A DNA stretch of 64,000 bases from Rhodococcus sp. HNM0569 (GCF_012726205.1 NZ_JAASAE010000004.1:248001-312000), one strand, 5' to 3'; positions 18,334-27,584 are shown, counted from the first letter of the stretch. Notes: a model not told the origin generated them from the sequence alone. Numbers and translations are program-made.

Positions 18334-18360
18334 CCTTCTGGGAAACCGCCCGTTCGACGG
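18296..18360. repeat. 65-bp palindromic repeat, copy 2 (inverted relative to copy 1)
   Basis: Matches the reverse complement of copy 1 over 65 bp with about three differences: one in the loop and two at the outer right end. The first 38 bp form the 3' end of the DUF559 reading frame; the rest lies between it and the convergent thiolase gene. It may double as a bidirectional terminator. Confidence 0.93.
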
Positions 18361-18370
18361 GAGGGAGGGA

Positions 18371-19588
18371 TCAGCTGAGGCGCTCGAGCACCATCGCCAT
18401 GCCCTGGCCGCCGCCGACACACATGGTCTCGACGCCGAACGTCTTGTCCTGCTCGCGGAGGTTGTTGAGCAGCGTGTTGGTGATGCGGGCACCGGTCATG
18501 CCGAAGGGGTGGCCGAGTGCGATCGCGCCGCCGGACACGTTGAGCTTGTCGTCGTCGATGCCGAGGGCGCGAGCGGAGCCGAGGACCTGCACCGCGAAGG
18601 CCTCGTTGATCTCGAACAGGTCGATGTCGGAGATCGACTTGCCTGCGATCGCGAGGGCCTTCTTGACGGCTTCGATGGGGCCGAGGCCCATGATCTCGGG
18701 GGACAGGCCCGTGACGGCGGTCGACACGATGCGCGCGAGCGGGGTGAGCCCCAGTTCCTTGGCCTTCGTGTCGGACATGATGACGAGCGCCGCGGCGCCG
18801 TCGTTGAGCGGGCACGCGTTGCCGGCGGTGACGGTGCCGTCGGGACGGAAGACCGGCTTGAGCTGGCTGATCTTCTCGTAGGTGGTGCCGGCGCGCGGGC
18901 CGTCGTCGGTGGAGACGACGGTGCCGTCGGGGAGCGTGACGGGGGTGATCTCACGCTCGAAGAAGCCGCGCTCGATGGCTTCCTCGGCGCGGTTCTGCGA
19001 GCGCACGCCCCAGTGGTCCTGGTCTTCGCGCGAGATGCCCGTGTAGGACGCGACGTTCTCGGCGGTCTGGCCCATCGCGATGTAGACGTCCGGCAGGTCG
19101 CCCGACTCGCGCGGGTCCTTCCATGCGATGCCGCCGCCCGCGAGCTTCTCGGTGAGCGCTTCTGCGTCCGCGAACTTGGGGTTCTTGGTGTTGGGGAGGC
19201 CGTCGGCGTTGCCGGTGACGAAGCTCGACACGGACTCGACGCCTGCGGAGACGAAGACGTCGCCTTCGCCCGCGCGAATGGCGTGCATCGCCATGCGGGT
19301 GGTCTGCAGCGACGACGAGCAGTAGCGGTTGACCGTGACGCCGGGAAGGTGGTCGTAGCCGAGTTCGACGGCGACGACGCGGCCGATGTTGAAGCCGGAC
19401 TGGCCGGCGGGCTGGCCGCAGCCCATGATGAGGTCGTCGATGTCCTTCGGGTCGAGCTCGGGGACCTTCGCGAGGGCCGCTGCCACCATCTGGGTGGCGA
19501 GGTCGTCGGGACGGATGTCCTTCAACGAACCCTTCATCGCGCGCCCGATCGGCGAGCGGACTGCTGAGACGATGACTGCCTCGGGCAT
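18371..19588 (-). CDS. Acetyl-CoA acyltransferase (thiolase)
   Basis: 405 residues, normal for thiolases. It catalyses thiolytic cleavage of 3-ketoacyl-CoA (beta-oxidation) or the reverse condensation. The nucleophilic Cys is in VNRYCSSSLQTTRMA. The C-terminal catalytic motifs are INEAFAVQVL, GGAIALGHPFGMTGAR and the second Cys in ETMCVGGGQGMAM. ATG 19588 has GAGGAG about 9 nt upstream. It is divergent from cbs. The M. tuberculosis counterpart by position is, as I recall, fadA3. Confidence 0.93.
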   Translation of the reverse strand: MPEAVIVSAVRSPIGRAMKGSLKDIRPDDLATQMVAAALAKVPELDPKDIDDLIMGCGQPAGQSGFNIGRVVAVELGYDHLPGVTVNRYCSSSLQTTRMAMHAIRAGEGDVFVSAGVESVSSFVTGNADGLPNTKNPKFADAEALTEKLAGGGIAWKDPRESGDLPDVYIAMGQTAENVASYTGISREDQDHWGVRSQNRAEEAIERGFFEREITPVTLPDGTVVSTDDGPRAGTTYEKISQLKPVFRPDGTVTAGNACPLNDGAAALVIMSDTKAKELGLTPLARIVSTAVTGLSPEIMGLGPIEAVKKALAIAGKSISDIDLFEINEAFAVQVLGSARALGIDDDKLNVSGGAIALGHPFGMTGARITNTLLNNLREQDKTFGVETMCVGGGQGMAMVLERLS

Positions 19589-19732
19589 GGGGGTAACTCC
19601 TCGGTTATCGGAACGTGTTGCTGACGCCCAATCTACGTGCACGAGTGTGGGTCAGGACACCGCCCCGGCGTCGAAGACGGTTCGGTGGGATGTGTGTGCG
19701 CACGCGCGGGACCGATCTGGGACGATGGGGGT

Positions 19733-21124
19733 ATGCGCATCGCGAACCACGTCGTCGATCTGATCGGCAACACGCCCCTGGTCAAGCTCAACTCGGTCGT
19801 CGATGACGTGGCTGCATCCGGCACCGTCGCGGCGAAGATCGAGTACCTCAACCCCGGCGGCAGCTCGAAGGACCGCATCGCCGTCAAGATGATCGACGCG
19901 GCCGAGAAGTCGGGTGCGTTGAAGCCCGGCGGCACGATCGTGGAACCGACATCCGGCAACACCGGTATCGGTCTCGCGCTCGTCGCGCAGCAGCGCGGAT
20001 ACAAGTGCGTGTTCGTCTGCCCGGACAAGGTGGGCGAGGACAAGCGCAATGTGCTGCGCGCGTACGGCGCGGAGGTCGTGGTGTGCCCCACGGCGGTCCC
20101 ACCGGAGCACCCCGACAGCTACTACAGCGTGTCCGACCGGCTCGCACGCGAGCTGCCCGGCGGCTGGAAGCCGGACCAGTACTCGAACCCGGGCGGCCCC
20201 GAGAGCCACTACGAGACCACGGGCCCGGAGATCTGGGCGGACACCGACGGCAAGATCACGCACTTCGTCGCGGGTGTGGGTACCGGCGGCACGATCACGG
20301 GCGCGGGGCGCTACCTCAAGGAGGTGTCGGGCGGCAAGGTCAAGGTCGTCGGCGCCGACCCCGAGGGCTCGGTGTACTCGGGCGGCACCGGTCGTCCCTA
20401 CCTCGTCGAGGGTGTGGGCGAGGACTTCTGGCCCACCGCGTACGACCCCGCGATCCCGGACGAGATCATCGCGGTCTCCGACGCCGATTCGTTCGAGATG
20501 ACGCGTCGTCTGGCCCGCGAAGAGGGCCTGCTGGTCGGTGGTTCCTGCGGCATGGCGGTCGTCGCCGCGCTCGAGGTGGCCAAGCGGGAGGGGCCCGACG
20601 CGCTCGTGGTCGTGCTGCTGCCGGACGGTGGCCGCGGCTACATGGCGAAGATCTTCAACGACAAGTGGATGGCGTCGTACGGCTTCCTGCGCACGCCGCT
20701 CGACGGCAGCGACCACGAGAAGACCGTGGGAGACGTGCTGCGGGGCAAGTCGGGTGAACTGCCGGACCTCGTGCACACCCACCCGTCGGAGACGCTGCGC
20801 GACGCGATCGAGATCCTGCGCGAGTACGGCGTGTCCCAGATGCCGGTCGTCGGTGCGGAGCCGCCGGTCATGGCGGGCGAGGTCGCGGGTAGCGTGTCCG
20901 AGCGCGATCTGCTGAGCGCGGTGTTCGAGGGGCGTGCGCACCTCGCCGATCCGGTCGAGAAGCACATGAGCGCTCCGTTCCCGCTGATCGGTTCGGGCGA
21001 GCCGGTCTCGGCCGCGACCAAGGCGCTCGGCGACACCGACGCGGTGATGGTCGTCGACGACGGCAAACCCGTCGGCGTCATCACCCGGCACGACCTGCTC
21101 GGGTTCGTCAGCTCGGGAGTGTAG
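19733..21124 (+). CDS. cbs: Cystathionine beta-synthase
   Basis: 463 residues. PLP-dependent condensation of homocysteine and serine to cystathionine. The PLP lysine is in NPGGSSKDRIAVKM, the phosphate loop in PTSGNTGIGL and GVGTGGTITG. A pair of CBS domains follows residue ~340 (HPSETLRDAIEILREYGVSQMP and PVSAATKALGDTDAVMVVDDG). The N-terminal haem domain of animal enzymes is absent, as in other bacteria. Starting at ATG 19733 (MRIANHVVDLIGNTPLV) matches family length. It works with the downstream metB in transsulfuration; a lipoprotein gene lies between them. Confidence 0.95.
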   Translation: MRIANHVVDLIGNTPLVKLNSVVDDVAASGTVAAKIEYLNPGGSSKDRIAVKMIDAAEKSGALKPGGTIVEPTSGNTGIGLALVAQQRGYKCVFVCPDKVGEDKRNVLRAYGAEVVVCPTAVPPEHPDSYYSVSDRLARELPGGWKPDQYSNPGGPESHYETTGPEIWADTDGKITHFVAGVGTGGTITGAGRYLKEVSGGKVKVVGADPEGSVYSGGTGRPYLVEGVGEDFWPTAYDPAIPDEIIAVSDADSFEMTRRLAREEGLLVGGSCGMAVVAALEVAKREGPDALVVVLLPDGGRGYMAKIFNDKWMASYGFLRTPLDGSDHEKTVGDVLRGKSGELPDLVHTHPSETLRDAIEILREYGVSQMPVVGAEPPVMAGEVAGSVSERDLLSAVFEGRAHLADPVEKHMSAPFPLIGSGEPVSAATKALGDTDAVMVVDDGKPVGVITRHDLLGFVSSGV

Positions 21125-21165
21125 GCGCGCGGCAATCGCAGTTCGGGGACGACAGGGGGGACGAC

Positions 21166-21726
21166 ATGACGAAGGTTGCACGCGTTCGATGGGGTGCGGT
21201 CGCGGTGGCGGTGGGCGCGTTCGCGCTCGCGGGTTGCGGCGATCAGGTGCAGGGCACGGCGGTCGCCGCATCGCCGGCCGGCGACGGCGCCGTGCCGGAC
21301 GGCGGCGCTTCGGGTGGCAGCGGGGGAGCGGACGCGCCGCCCGACATGTCGCTCGGCTTCGGGTCAGGCGAGACTCTCGGGTGCGACGAACTCGCACCGG
21401 TCGTCGAGCCGATGGTGCCCGCTCTGGACGGCTCGTCACCGACGGCGCAGCCCACCGGAGGCTGCATGTGGCGCGGCGCAACCACCGTGAGTGTCACGGC
21501 CACGCCGGAAAAGATCGACCCCGAGGTCCTCGACATCATGCGCGACGGCCCGGGCGTCATCCCGGACCCGCGGGTCGACGCGCTCGGCGGTGTCGCGATG
21601 TCGACCGGCGGTGCGGCCCTCGTCACCGAGTGGGCGCAGATCGTGGTGGTCGCGTTCGGCTCGGGCGACGACGACGCCCTCTCGCTCGACGTCGCGCTCG
21701 CGGTGGCCGATCACATGAAGCCCTAA
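21166..21726 (+). CDS. DUF3558-like lipoprotein
   Basis: 186 residues. A signal peptide with lipobox FALAGCGDQ predicts lipidation at Cys near residue 24. A low-complexity Gly/Ala/Asp linker leads to a compact domain with two cysteines (ETLGCDELAPVVEPM and TGGCMWRG), as in DUF3558 mycobacterial lipoproteins. It occupies the position of the Pro-rich antigen gene (pra) of the M. tuberculosis locus but is not obviously similar. Function unknown; probably cell-envelope exposed. Confidence 0.75.
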   Translation: MTKVARVRWGAVAVAVGAFALAGCGDQVQGTAVAASPAGDGAVPDGGASGGSGGADAPPDMSLGFGSGETLGCDELAPVVEPMVPALDGSSPTAQPTGGCMWRGATTVSVTATPEKIDPEVLDIMRDGPGVIPDPRVDALGGVAMSTGGAALVTEWAQIVVVAFGSGDDDALSLDVALAVADHMKP

Positions 21727-21779
21727 CGGTGGCGGCGGCCCGTGTCCGCGCGGCACGGCGGCGCATTACGCTCTAGGGC

Positions 21780-22958
21780 ATGAGTGAGCAGCGGAGCAAG
21801 GCCGACCGGAACAGCGCGCAAGGTTTCTCGACGAAGGCGATCCACGCCGGGTACGAACCCGACGCGCAGACCGGCGCCGTCAACGTCCCGATCTACGCGA
21901 GCTCGACGTTCGCGCAGGACGGCGTCGGCGGTATGCGCGACGGCTTCGAGTACGCCCGCACCGGCAATCCCACCCGCCGCCCGCTCGAGGCGAACCTCGC
22001 GGCGCTCGAATCCGGCACGTACGGCCGCGCGTTCGGCTCGGGCATGGCGGCCACCGATTGCGCGCTGCGCGCAATCCTGCGTCCCGGTGATCACCTCGTC
22101 ATCCCGAACGACGCATACGGCGGCACCTTCCGGCTGATCGACAAGGTCTTCACGCAGTGGGGTATCGAGTACACGCCCGCGGCCGTCAACGACGTCGACG
22201 CGGTGCGCGCGGCGATCCGTCCCGAGACCAAGCTCGTGTGGGTCGAGACGCCCACCAACCCGCTGCTCAACATCGGCGACATCGCGGCACTCGCGGACGT
22301 CGCGCACGGCGCGAACGCGAAGCTCGTCGTCGACAACACGTTCGCGTCGCCCTACCTGCAGCAGCCCCTGCAGCTCGGCGCCGACATCGCGCTGCACTCG
22401 ACCACGAAGTACATCGGCGGACACTCGGACGTCGTGGGCGGTGCCCTCGTCACGGACGACGAAGAACTCGACGCGGCGTTCGCATTCCTGCAGAACGGCT
22501 CGGGCGCGGTGCCGGGCCCGTTCGATGCATTCCTGACGCTGCGCGGCATCAAGACGCTCGCGCTGCGTATGGAGCGGCACAGCGACAACGCCGAGAAGAT
22601 CGTCGACGCGCTCGTCGGCCATCCCGCGGTGGCGTCGGTCGTCTACCCGGGTCTCGACTCGCACCCGGGCCACGCGGTCGCGGCGAAGCAGATGCGCCGG
22701 TTCGGCGGCATGGTGTCGGTGCGCCTCGCGGGCGGTAAGCAGGCGGCGCTCGAATTCTGCTCGCGCACCGAGATCTTCACGCTCGCCGAGTCGCTCGGCG
22801 GTGTCGAATCGCTCATCGAGCATCCGGGCGCGATGACGCACGCATCCACCGCGGGTTCGGTGCTCGAGGTACCGGACGACCTGGTGCGCCTGTCCGTCGG
22901 CATCGAGGACGGTGCGGATCTGCTCGCCGACATCGAGCAGGCGCTGCCCGCGCAGTAG
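21780..22958 (+). CDS. metB: Cystathionine gamma-synthase/lyase
   Basis: 392 residues, PLP enzyme of the Cys/Met metabolism family. The PLP lysine is in LHSTTKYIGGHSDVVGG. Other motifs are YARTGNPTRRPLEANLAALE and GTYGRAFGSGMAATD; ETPTNPLLNI follows. It makes cystathionine from O-acyl-homoserine and cysteine, or cleaves cystathionine; sequence alone does not separate the two. The ATG at 21780 appears leaderless: TACGCT at 21767-21772 lies 7 nt before it and no RBS is present. A bidirectional terminator follows. Confidence 0.92.
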   Translation: MSEQRSKADRNSAQGFSTKAIHAGYEPDAQTGAVNVPIYASSTFAQDGVGGMRDGFEYARTGNPTRRPLEANLAALESGTYGRAFGSGMAATDCALRAILRPGDHLVIPNDAYGGTFRLIDKVFTQWGIEYTPAAVNDVDAVRAAIRPETKLVWVETPTNPLLNIGDIAALADVAHGANAKLVVDNTFASPYLQQPLQLGADIALHSTTKYIGGHSDVVGGALVTDDEELDAAFAFLQNGSGAVPGPFDAFLTLRGIKTLALRMERHSDNAEKIVDALVGHPAVASVVYPGLDSHPGHAVAAKQMRRFGGMVSVRLAGGKQAALEFCSRTEIFTLAESLGGVESLIEHPGAMTHASTAGSVLEVPDDLVRLSVGIEDGADLLADIEQALPAQ

Positions 22959-22968
22959 TGTCACTCGT

Positions 22969-23006
22969 CTCGGCCCCGGTCTGTGCATTCACGGGCCGGG
23001 GCCGAG
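22969..23006. terminator. Bidirectional terminator between metB and the GntR gene
   Basis: CTCGGCCCCGG (22969-22979) pairs with CCGGGGCCGAG (22996-23006), a perfect 11-bp stem between two convergent stop codons. Confidence 0.8.
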
Positions 23007-23013
23007 TGCGTTC

Positions 23014-23718
23014 TCAGCCTTGCTGATCCGGTCCGAGTGGGTGGGTGAGCGCGTGGTAGCCGAGGATGTGGTCGCGCATGATCGCGGCCGACTTGCCGGG
23101 CTGCCGCTTGTCGAGGGCTGCGACGACGGCACGGTGTTCGCGCCGCAATCCGTTGGCCACCTCGCCCCAGTCGGGCAGCTTCGGTACCGCCACCATGACG
23201 TAGCCCCGGATCGCCTCGCGCAGCGACGCCATCATCTCGCGCACCACGACGTTGCCGGCGAGGCCCGCGAGGGTGACGTGGAATTCGGCGTCGATGCGGT
23301 GGAACTCCTCGGGGGACAGGGACGGATCGTCCATCGCGTCGAGCAGTGCGTTCGCAGCGGTGAGGTCGAGATCGGCCGTGCGCGCGGCCGCGTCCACAGC
23401 CCACGTCTCGAGCAGGACGCGGGTCTGCACGATGTCCTCGACGGGCAGGGTGCGTGCGGCGACGTGCAGGCGCAGCGCGAGGCTCAGCGACGCCGCGGGG
23501 TCGGACGCGATGACGGCGCCCGCGCCGGGCCCGGACCCGACGGCGGTCTTGACCAGGCCCATCGCTTCGAGGATGCGGAGCGCTTCGCGCACGGAGGAGC
23601 GGCTGACGCCCAGTTCTTCGGCGAATGCGCGCTCGGCGGGGAGCTTGCTGCCGACCGTGAGCCGACCGGTCGTGATGTCGTCCTCGATGCGTTTCAGGAC
23701 GACCTCGTGAGTGCGCAC
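23014..23718 (-). CDS. GntR/FadR-family regulator of the lut operon
   Basis: 234 residues. The N-terminal winged helix (LTVGSKLPAERAFAEELGV then SRSSVREALRILEAMGLV) is of the GntR type. The C-terminal all-helical FCD domain has the metal/ligand histidines around EEFHRIDAEFHVTLAGLAG and REHRAVVAAL. By position it is an LldR/LutR-like repressor relieved by lactate. GTG 23718 fits a leaderless transcript: TACGAT (minus strand, 23730-23725) lies 6 nt upstream. It is divergent from lutA, with two palindromic operators between them. Confidence 0.88.
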   Translation of the reverse strand: MRTHEVVLKRIEDDITTGRLTVGSKLPAERAFAEELGVSRSSVREALRILEAMGLVKTAVGSGPGAGAVIASDPAASLSLALRLHVAARTLPVEDIVQTRVLLETWAVDAAARTADLDLTAANALLDAMDDPSLSPEEFHRIDAEFHVTLAGLAGNVVVREMMASLREAIRGYVMVAVPKLPDWGEVANGLRREHRAVVAALDKRQPGKSAAIMRDHILGYHALTHPLGPDQQG

Positions 23719-23800
23719 CGATCCATCGTATAGCGGCCGGCAGGTGTGGTGGCGGGCCACGTATGCCTGCGGTCATGACGCGCGTCACGATTTCCTCTGG

Positions 23801-23839
23801 TGTGGTCGGACCACATGGGTTAGTGTGGTCCGACCACAC
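23801..23839. promoter_or_regulatory. Twin GntR operators upstream of lutABC
   Basis: Two palindromes sharing the core TGGTCnGACCA: TGTGGTCGGACCACA (23801-23815) and GTGTGGTCCGACCACAC (23823-23839). Centres are 23 bp apart, about two helical turns. The core fits the FadR-type consensus TNGTNNNACNA. The second site overlaps a possible -10 box TAGTGT (23821-23826), consistent with repression. Confidence 0.85.
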
Positions 23840-23857
23840 ACCCGGCACGGAGGATCG

Positions 23858-24634
23858 ATGAAGATCGCACTGTTCGCGACGTGTCTCGCGGACGCACTGT
23901 TTCCCGAGTCCGCGAAGGCGACGGTGCGCCTGCTCGAACGTCTCGGTCACGAGGTCGTGTTCCCGCAAGGGCAGACGTGCTGCGGCCAGATGCACGTCAA
24001 CACAGGCTATTTCGCCGAGGCGCTGCCGCTCGTGCGCAACCATGTCGAGGCCTTCGAGAGCGCGTCGTGGGACGTCGCGGTCGCGCCCTCGGGCTCGTGC
24101 GTGGGGTCGGTACGCCACCAGCACGGCATGATCGCGCGGCGCGCGGGCGACGACGCCCTCGCCGAGCGCGCCACCGAACTCGCGAACCGCACCTACGAGC
24201 TGTCCGAGCTGCTCGTCGACGTACTCGGCGTCACCGACGTCGGCGCCTACTACCCCCATCGCGTCACGTACCACCCCACGTGCCACTCGCTGCGCATGCT
24301 GCGCGTCGGCGACAAACCGCTGCAGCTGCTCCGCGAGGTGCGGGGCATGACGCTCGTCGAACTCCCGGAGGCGGACTCGTGCTGCGGCTTCGGCGGCACG
24401 TTCGCGCTCAAGAACTCCGAGGTCTCGACGGCGATGCTCGCCGACAAGATGCGCAATGTGACCGCGACGGGTGCCGAGATGTGCACCGCGGGCGACTCGT
24501 CGTGCCTCATGCACATCGCCGGCGGGCTCTCGAGGCTGCGCACCGGCGTCGGCACCGTCCATCTCGCGCAGATCCTCGCGAGCACGCAGGCCACGAACGA
24601 GCACCCGGTGTCGCGGGCGGAGGTGGCCAGGTGA
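23858..24634 (+). CDS. lutA: Lactate utilisation protein A (CCG-domain subunit)
   Basis: 258 residues. First subunit of the LutABC iron-sulfur L-lactate dehydrogenase that oxidises lactate to pyruvate. It has the two cysteine-rich CCG motifs of the family, GQTCCGQMHVN and DSCCGFGGTF, plus YHPTCHSLRML and the final Cys near GDSSCLMH. ATG 23858 follows CGGAGGA. It starts the operon lutABC, each gene overlapping the next by 4 bp, behind the twin GntR operators. Confidence 0.94.
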   Translation: MKIALFATCLADALFPESAKATVRLLERLGHEVVFPQGQTCCGQMHVNTGYFAEALPLVRNHVEAFESASWDVAVAPSGSCVGSVRHQHGMIARRAGDDALAERATELANRTYELSELLVDVLGVTDVGAYYPHRVTYHPTCHSLRMLRVGDKPLQLLREVRGMTLVELPEADSCCGFGGTFALKNSEVSTAMLADKMRNVTATGAEMCTAGDSSCLMHIAGGLSRLRTGVGTVHLAQILASTQATNEHPVSRAEVAR

Positions 24635-26151
24635 GCACCTTCCTCGGCACCCCGTCGCCCTCGGTCCCCGGCCAGGGCAACATCCATGCCCTCGAACCCT
24701 TTCCGCAGGCCGCGGCGCACGCACTGCGCGACACCCAGATGCGACGCAATGTCGGGCACGCGACGCACACGATCCGCACCAAGCGTCTGCGTGCCGTCGC
24801 CGAGTGCCCGGACTGGGAGGAGCTGCGCGCGGCGGGCAGCGCGATCAAGGCCGACGTCATGGCACGGCTGCCCGAGCTGCTGCGGCAGCTCGAGGAGAAT
24901 GTGACCGCCCGCGGGGGAGTGGTGCACTGGGCCCGCGACGCCGCCGAGGCGAACGACATCATCGAAGGCATCGTCGTCGCAACGGGTTCCGACGAGGTCG
25001 TCAAGGTCAAGTCGATGGCGACGCAGGAGATCGGCCTCAACGAGCATCTCGAGGCGAAGGGCATCGCGGCGATCGAAACCGACCTCGCCGAGCTCATCGT
25101 GCAGTTGGGCGACGACAAGCCGAGTCACATCCTGGTGCCGGCGATCCACCGCAATCGCGCCGAGATCCGGGAGATCTTCCTCGAGGCGATGCCCGGCGTC
25201 GATCCCGACATCGCGGCCGAACCGACCGCACTCGCGATGGCCGCGCGCGCACACCTGCGCCGCAAGTTCCTGTCGGCGCGAGTGGCCGTGAGCGGAGCCA
25301 ACTTCGGAGTCGCCGACACCGGCACCCTCGCGGTCGTCGAGTCGGAGGGCAACGGGCGGATGTGTCTCACACTGCCCAAGACGCTCGTCACCGTGATGGG
25401 GATCGAGAAGGTCGTGCCGTCGTTCACCGATCTCGAGGTGTTCATGCAACTGCTGCCCCGCTCGTCGACGGCCGAGCGCATGAATCCCTACACGTCGATG
25501 TGGACCGGCGTGCATCCCGGCGACGGCCCCGAGGAGTTCCACCTCGTGCTGCTCGACAACGGCCGCACCAACGTCCTCGCCGACGAAGCGGGACGCTCTG
25601 CGCTGCACTGCATCCGGTGCAGCGCGTGCCTCAACGTGTGCCCCGTGTACGAGCGCACGGGCGGGCACGCCTACGGGTCGGTGTATCCGGGCCCGATCGG
25701 TGCCGTGCTGAGCCCGCAGCTCACCGCGACCGGAGCCGACGGCACCGGCCACGACGACCCGAACTCGACGCTCCCGTACGCGTCGACGCTGTGCGGCGCG
25801 TGCTTCGACGCATGTCCCGTGCGCATCGACATCCCGTCCATGCTCGTGCACTTGCGCGGCAAACAGGTCGACGCGGAGCGTGGCGGTCTACCCGGACCGC
25901 AGGCCACCGCGATGAAGGCCGCGCAGTGGGCGATGTCCTCGCCGAAACGGTTCGCTGCCGCCGAGCGAGTCGCGTCCGCGCTGGGTGGACTGGCGGGCAA
26001 GGACCGCACGGTGTCGTCGTTGCCGGGTCCGGGCGCGCTGTGGACGAAGAGCCGCGACCTGCCGTTGCCACCGAAGCAGTCCTTCCGGCGGTGGTGGGCG
26101 GAGAACCGCGACTCGGGAGCGGACGGGACGGACGGGGAGGAGACGCGGTGA
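24631..26151 (+). CDS. lutB: Lactate utilisation protein B (Fe-S subunit)
   Basis: 506 residues. The N-terminal DUF162-like domain includes ATGSDEVVKVKSMATQEIGL and VAVSGANFGVADTGTLAVVE. Two ferredoxin-type 4Fe-4S motifs follow: CIRCSACLNVCP near residue 330 and CGACFDACP near residue 390. A C-terminal Trp/Arg-rich tail (FRRWWAENRDSG) is typical. The GTG start overlaps the lutA stop (GTGA). It is the electron-transfer subunit of the lactate dehydrogenase complex. Confidence 0.95.
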   Translation: MSTFLGTPSPSVPGQGNIHALEPFPQAAAHALRDTQMRRNVGHATHTIRTKRLRAVAECPDWEELRAAGSAIKADVMARLPELLRQLEENVTARGGVVHWARDAAEANDIIEGIVVATGSDEVVKVKSMATQEIGLNEHLEAKGIAAIETDLAELIVQLGDDKPSHILVPAIHRNRAEIREIFLEAMPGVDPDIAAEPTALAMAARAHLRRKFLSARVAVSGANFGVADTGTLAVVESEGNGRMCLTLPKTLVTVMGIEKVVPSFTDLEVFMQLLPRSSTAERMNPYTSMWTGVHPGDGPEEFHLVLLDNGRTNVLADEAGRSALHCIRCSACLNVCPVYERTGGHAYGSVYPGPIGAVLSPQLTATGADGTGHDDPNSTLPYASTLCGACFDACPVRIDIPSMLVHLRGKQVDAERGGLPGPQATAMKAAQWAMSSPKRFAAAERVASALGGLAGKDRTVSSLPGPGALWTKSRDLPLPPKQSFRRWWAENRDSGADGTDGEETR

Positions 26152-26762
26152 ACGCAAGAGACGCGGTGCTCGGCCGCATCGAGCAGGCGGTGGCAGGCAG
26201 CGTGCCGGTCGCGGTGCCCCGCGACTACGAGCGCGCCGACCTCACCGGCCCGGGAGACGTCGCGCTGTTCGCCGAGACGGTCGGCGACTACCGGGCACAG
26301 GTGTTCCGCGTCGCGGCCTCGGAAGTCGCCGCCACGGTGGCGTCGTTGCTGCGGGGTGCGCGCCGCGTCGTGACGCCCGCGGGCCTCGACCCCGCATGGA
26401 CCGCGGGGCTCGCCCCGATCGTCGACGGCGAACCGGCGTTGCTGTCGGTCGGCGAACTCGACGAGGGCGATGCGGTGGTCACGGGCTGCCGGCTCGGCAT
26501 CGCGAAGACCGGCACGATCGTGCTCGACGCGGGGCCGGGGCAGGGGCGCAGGCTCGTGACGCTCGTGCCCGACCGGCACGTGTGCATCGTGCGGGCCGAC
26601 CAGGTGGTCGACACGGTGCCGCAGGCGTTCGCGCGGCTCGTGCCGGGCCGCCCACTCACCTTCGTGAGCGGGCCGAGCGCGACGAGCGACATCGAACTCG
26701 ACCGTGTCGAGGGTGTGCACGGGCCGCGCACGCTCGACGTGATCCTCGTGGAACCCGAGTGA
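26148..26762 (+). CDS. lutC: Lactate utilisation protein C
   Basis: 204 residues, DUF162 family. The motif DAVVTGCRLGIAKTGTIVLDA matches the conserved GITGCxxxIAETGT region, and LVTLVPDRHVCIV follows. The GTG start overlaps the lutB stop by 4 bp. Third subunit of the lactate oxidation complex; its exact contribution is not known in the family. It converges on the second GntR gene with 28 bp between stops. Confidence 0.93.
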   Translation: MNARDAVLGRIEQAVAGSVPVAVPRDYERADLTGPGDVALFAETVGDYRAQVFRVAASEVAATVASLLRGARRVVTPAGLDPAWTAGLAPIVDGEPALLSVGELDEGDAVVTGCRLGIAKTGTIVLDAGPGQGRRLVTLVPDRHVCIVRADQVVDTVPQAFARLVPGRPLTFVSGPSATSDIELDRVEGVHGPRTLDVILVEPE

Positions 26763-26790
26763 GTACGGTGTCCGGAGTGGAGCGGTGAGC

Positions 26791-27474
26791 TCACGCGGGT
26801 TCGGGGACGTCGGCTTCGGCTCGGGGTGTGCCGCCGAGCAGACCGACGAGGCGTTCGCGCGAGCGGCCGATGTGCACCGTGAGGATGTCGACGGCGCGGT
26901 CGCCGTCGCCCGCCTCGATCGCGTCGAGGATCATGCGGTGCTCGGTGGCGATGCCGCCGACAGTGAGCAACTCGTGCCCCTGCACCTGCACCATGCACAG
27001 CCGGATCTCGCCGACCAGCGAGCGGAACATGCGACTCGTACGCGGGCTGCCCATCTCGTCGACCAGTGCGGTGTGGAATGCCATGTCCGGTTCCACCACG
27101 GCGATCGGATCGAAGTCGGTCATCGCGGAGATCTCGCGGTTGGCGTCGAGCGCGGCCTGCGGCACCGTGCGCGTCTCGGACAGCGCGCGCACCACGACGG
27201 ATTCGAGGCTCGCGCGCGTCCGGTAGATGTCGCGCACGTCGTCGGGTCCCAGCCGCGGTACGCGGGCCGTCTTGTGCGTGCTGCGCTGCAGCAGTCCCTC
27301 GCTCACAAGCTTCTCGATCGCCGCCTTCGCGGTGGGCCGGGCCACCGAATAGGTGCCTGCCACTTCGGCTTCGGTGACGGGGCTGTGCGACGTGATCTCG
27401 CCCGCGAACAGCCGGCGACGCAGTTCGCCCGCGAGTGCATCCACGACGGAGAGCGTCTCGACCCGGTGGGGCAT
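26791..27474 (-). CDS. Second GntR/FCD regulator, likely for the lactate permease operon
   Basis: 227 residues. The HTH is slightly unusual, ITSHSPVTEAEVAGTYSVARPTAKAAIEKLVS, and an FCD domain follows (FDPIAVVEPDMAFHTALVDE and TEHRMILDAIEAGDGDRAV). It is not a close copy of the regulator at 23014. It is divergent from lldP, whose promoter carries FadR-type sites of different sequence, so this protein probably controls lldP. ATG 27474 has GAGGAGGG upstream; a longer frame exists but begins with a repetitive low-quality stretch. Confidence 0.83.
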   Translation of the reverse strand: MPHRVETLSVVDALAGELRRRLFAGEITSHSPVTEAEVAGTYSVARPTAKAAIEKLVSEGLLQRSTHKTARVPRLGPDDVRDIYRTRASLESVVVRALSETRTVPQAALDANREISAMTDFDPIAVVEPDMAFHTALVDEMGSPRTSRMFRSLVGEIRLCMVQVQGHELLTVGGIATEHRMILDAIEAGDGDRAVDILTVHIGRSRERLVGLLGGTPRAEADVPEPA

Positions 27475-27584
27475 GGCGACCCTCCTCTGCTTCGCGGGCT
27501 GATGCTTCGCAGGCTGATGTGCGAGCGGCGTCGACCTGCGCACTCGCCGCGCTGATCATCTTCCCACGTTCGGCAACTTCTTTA

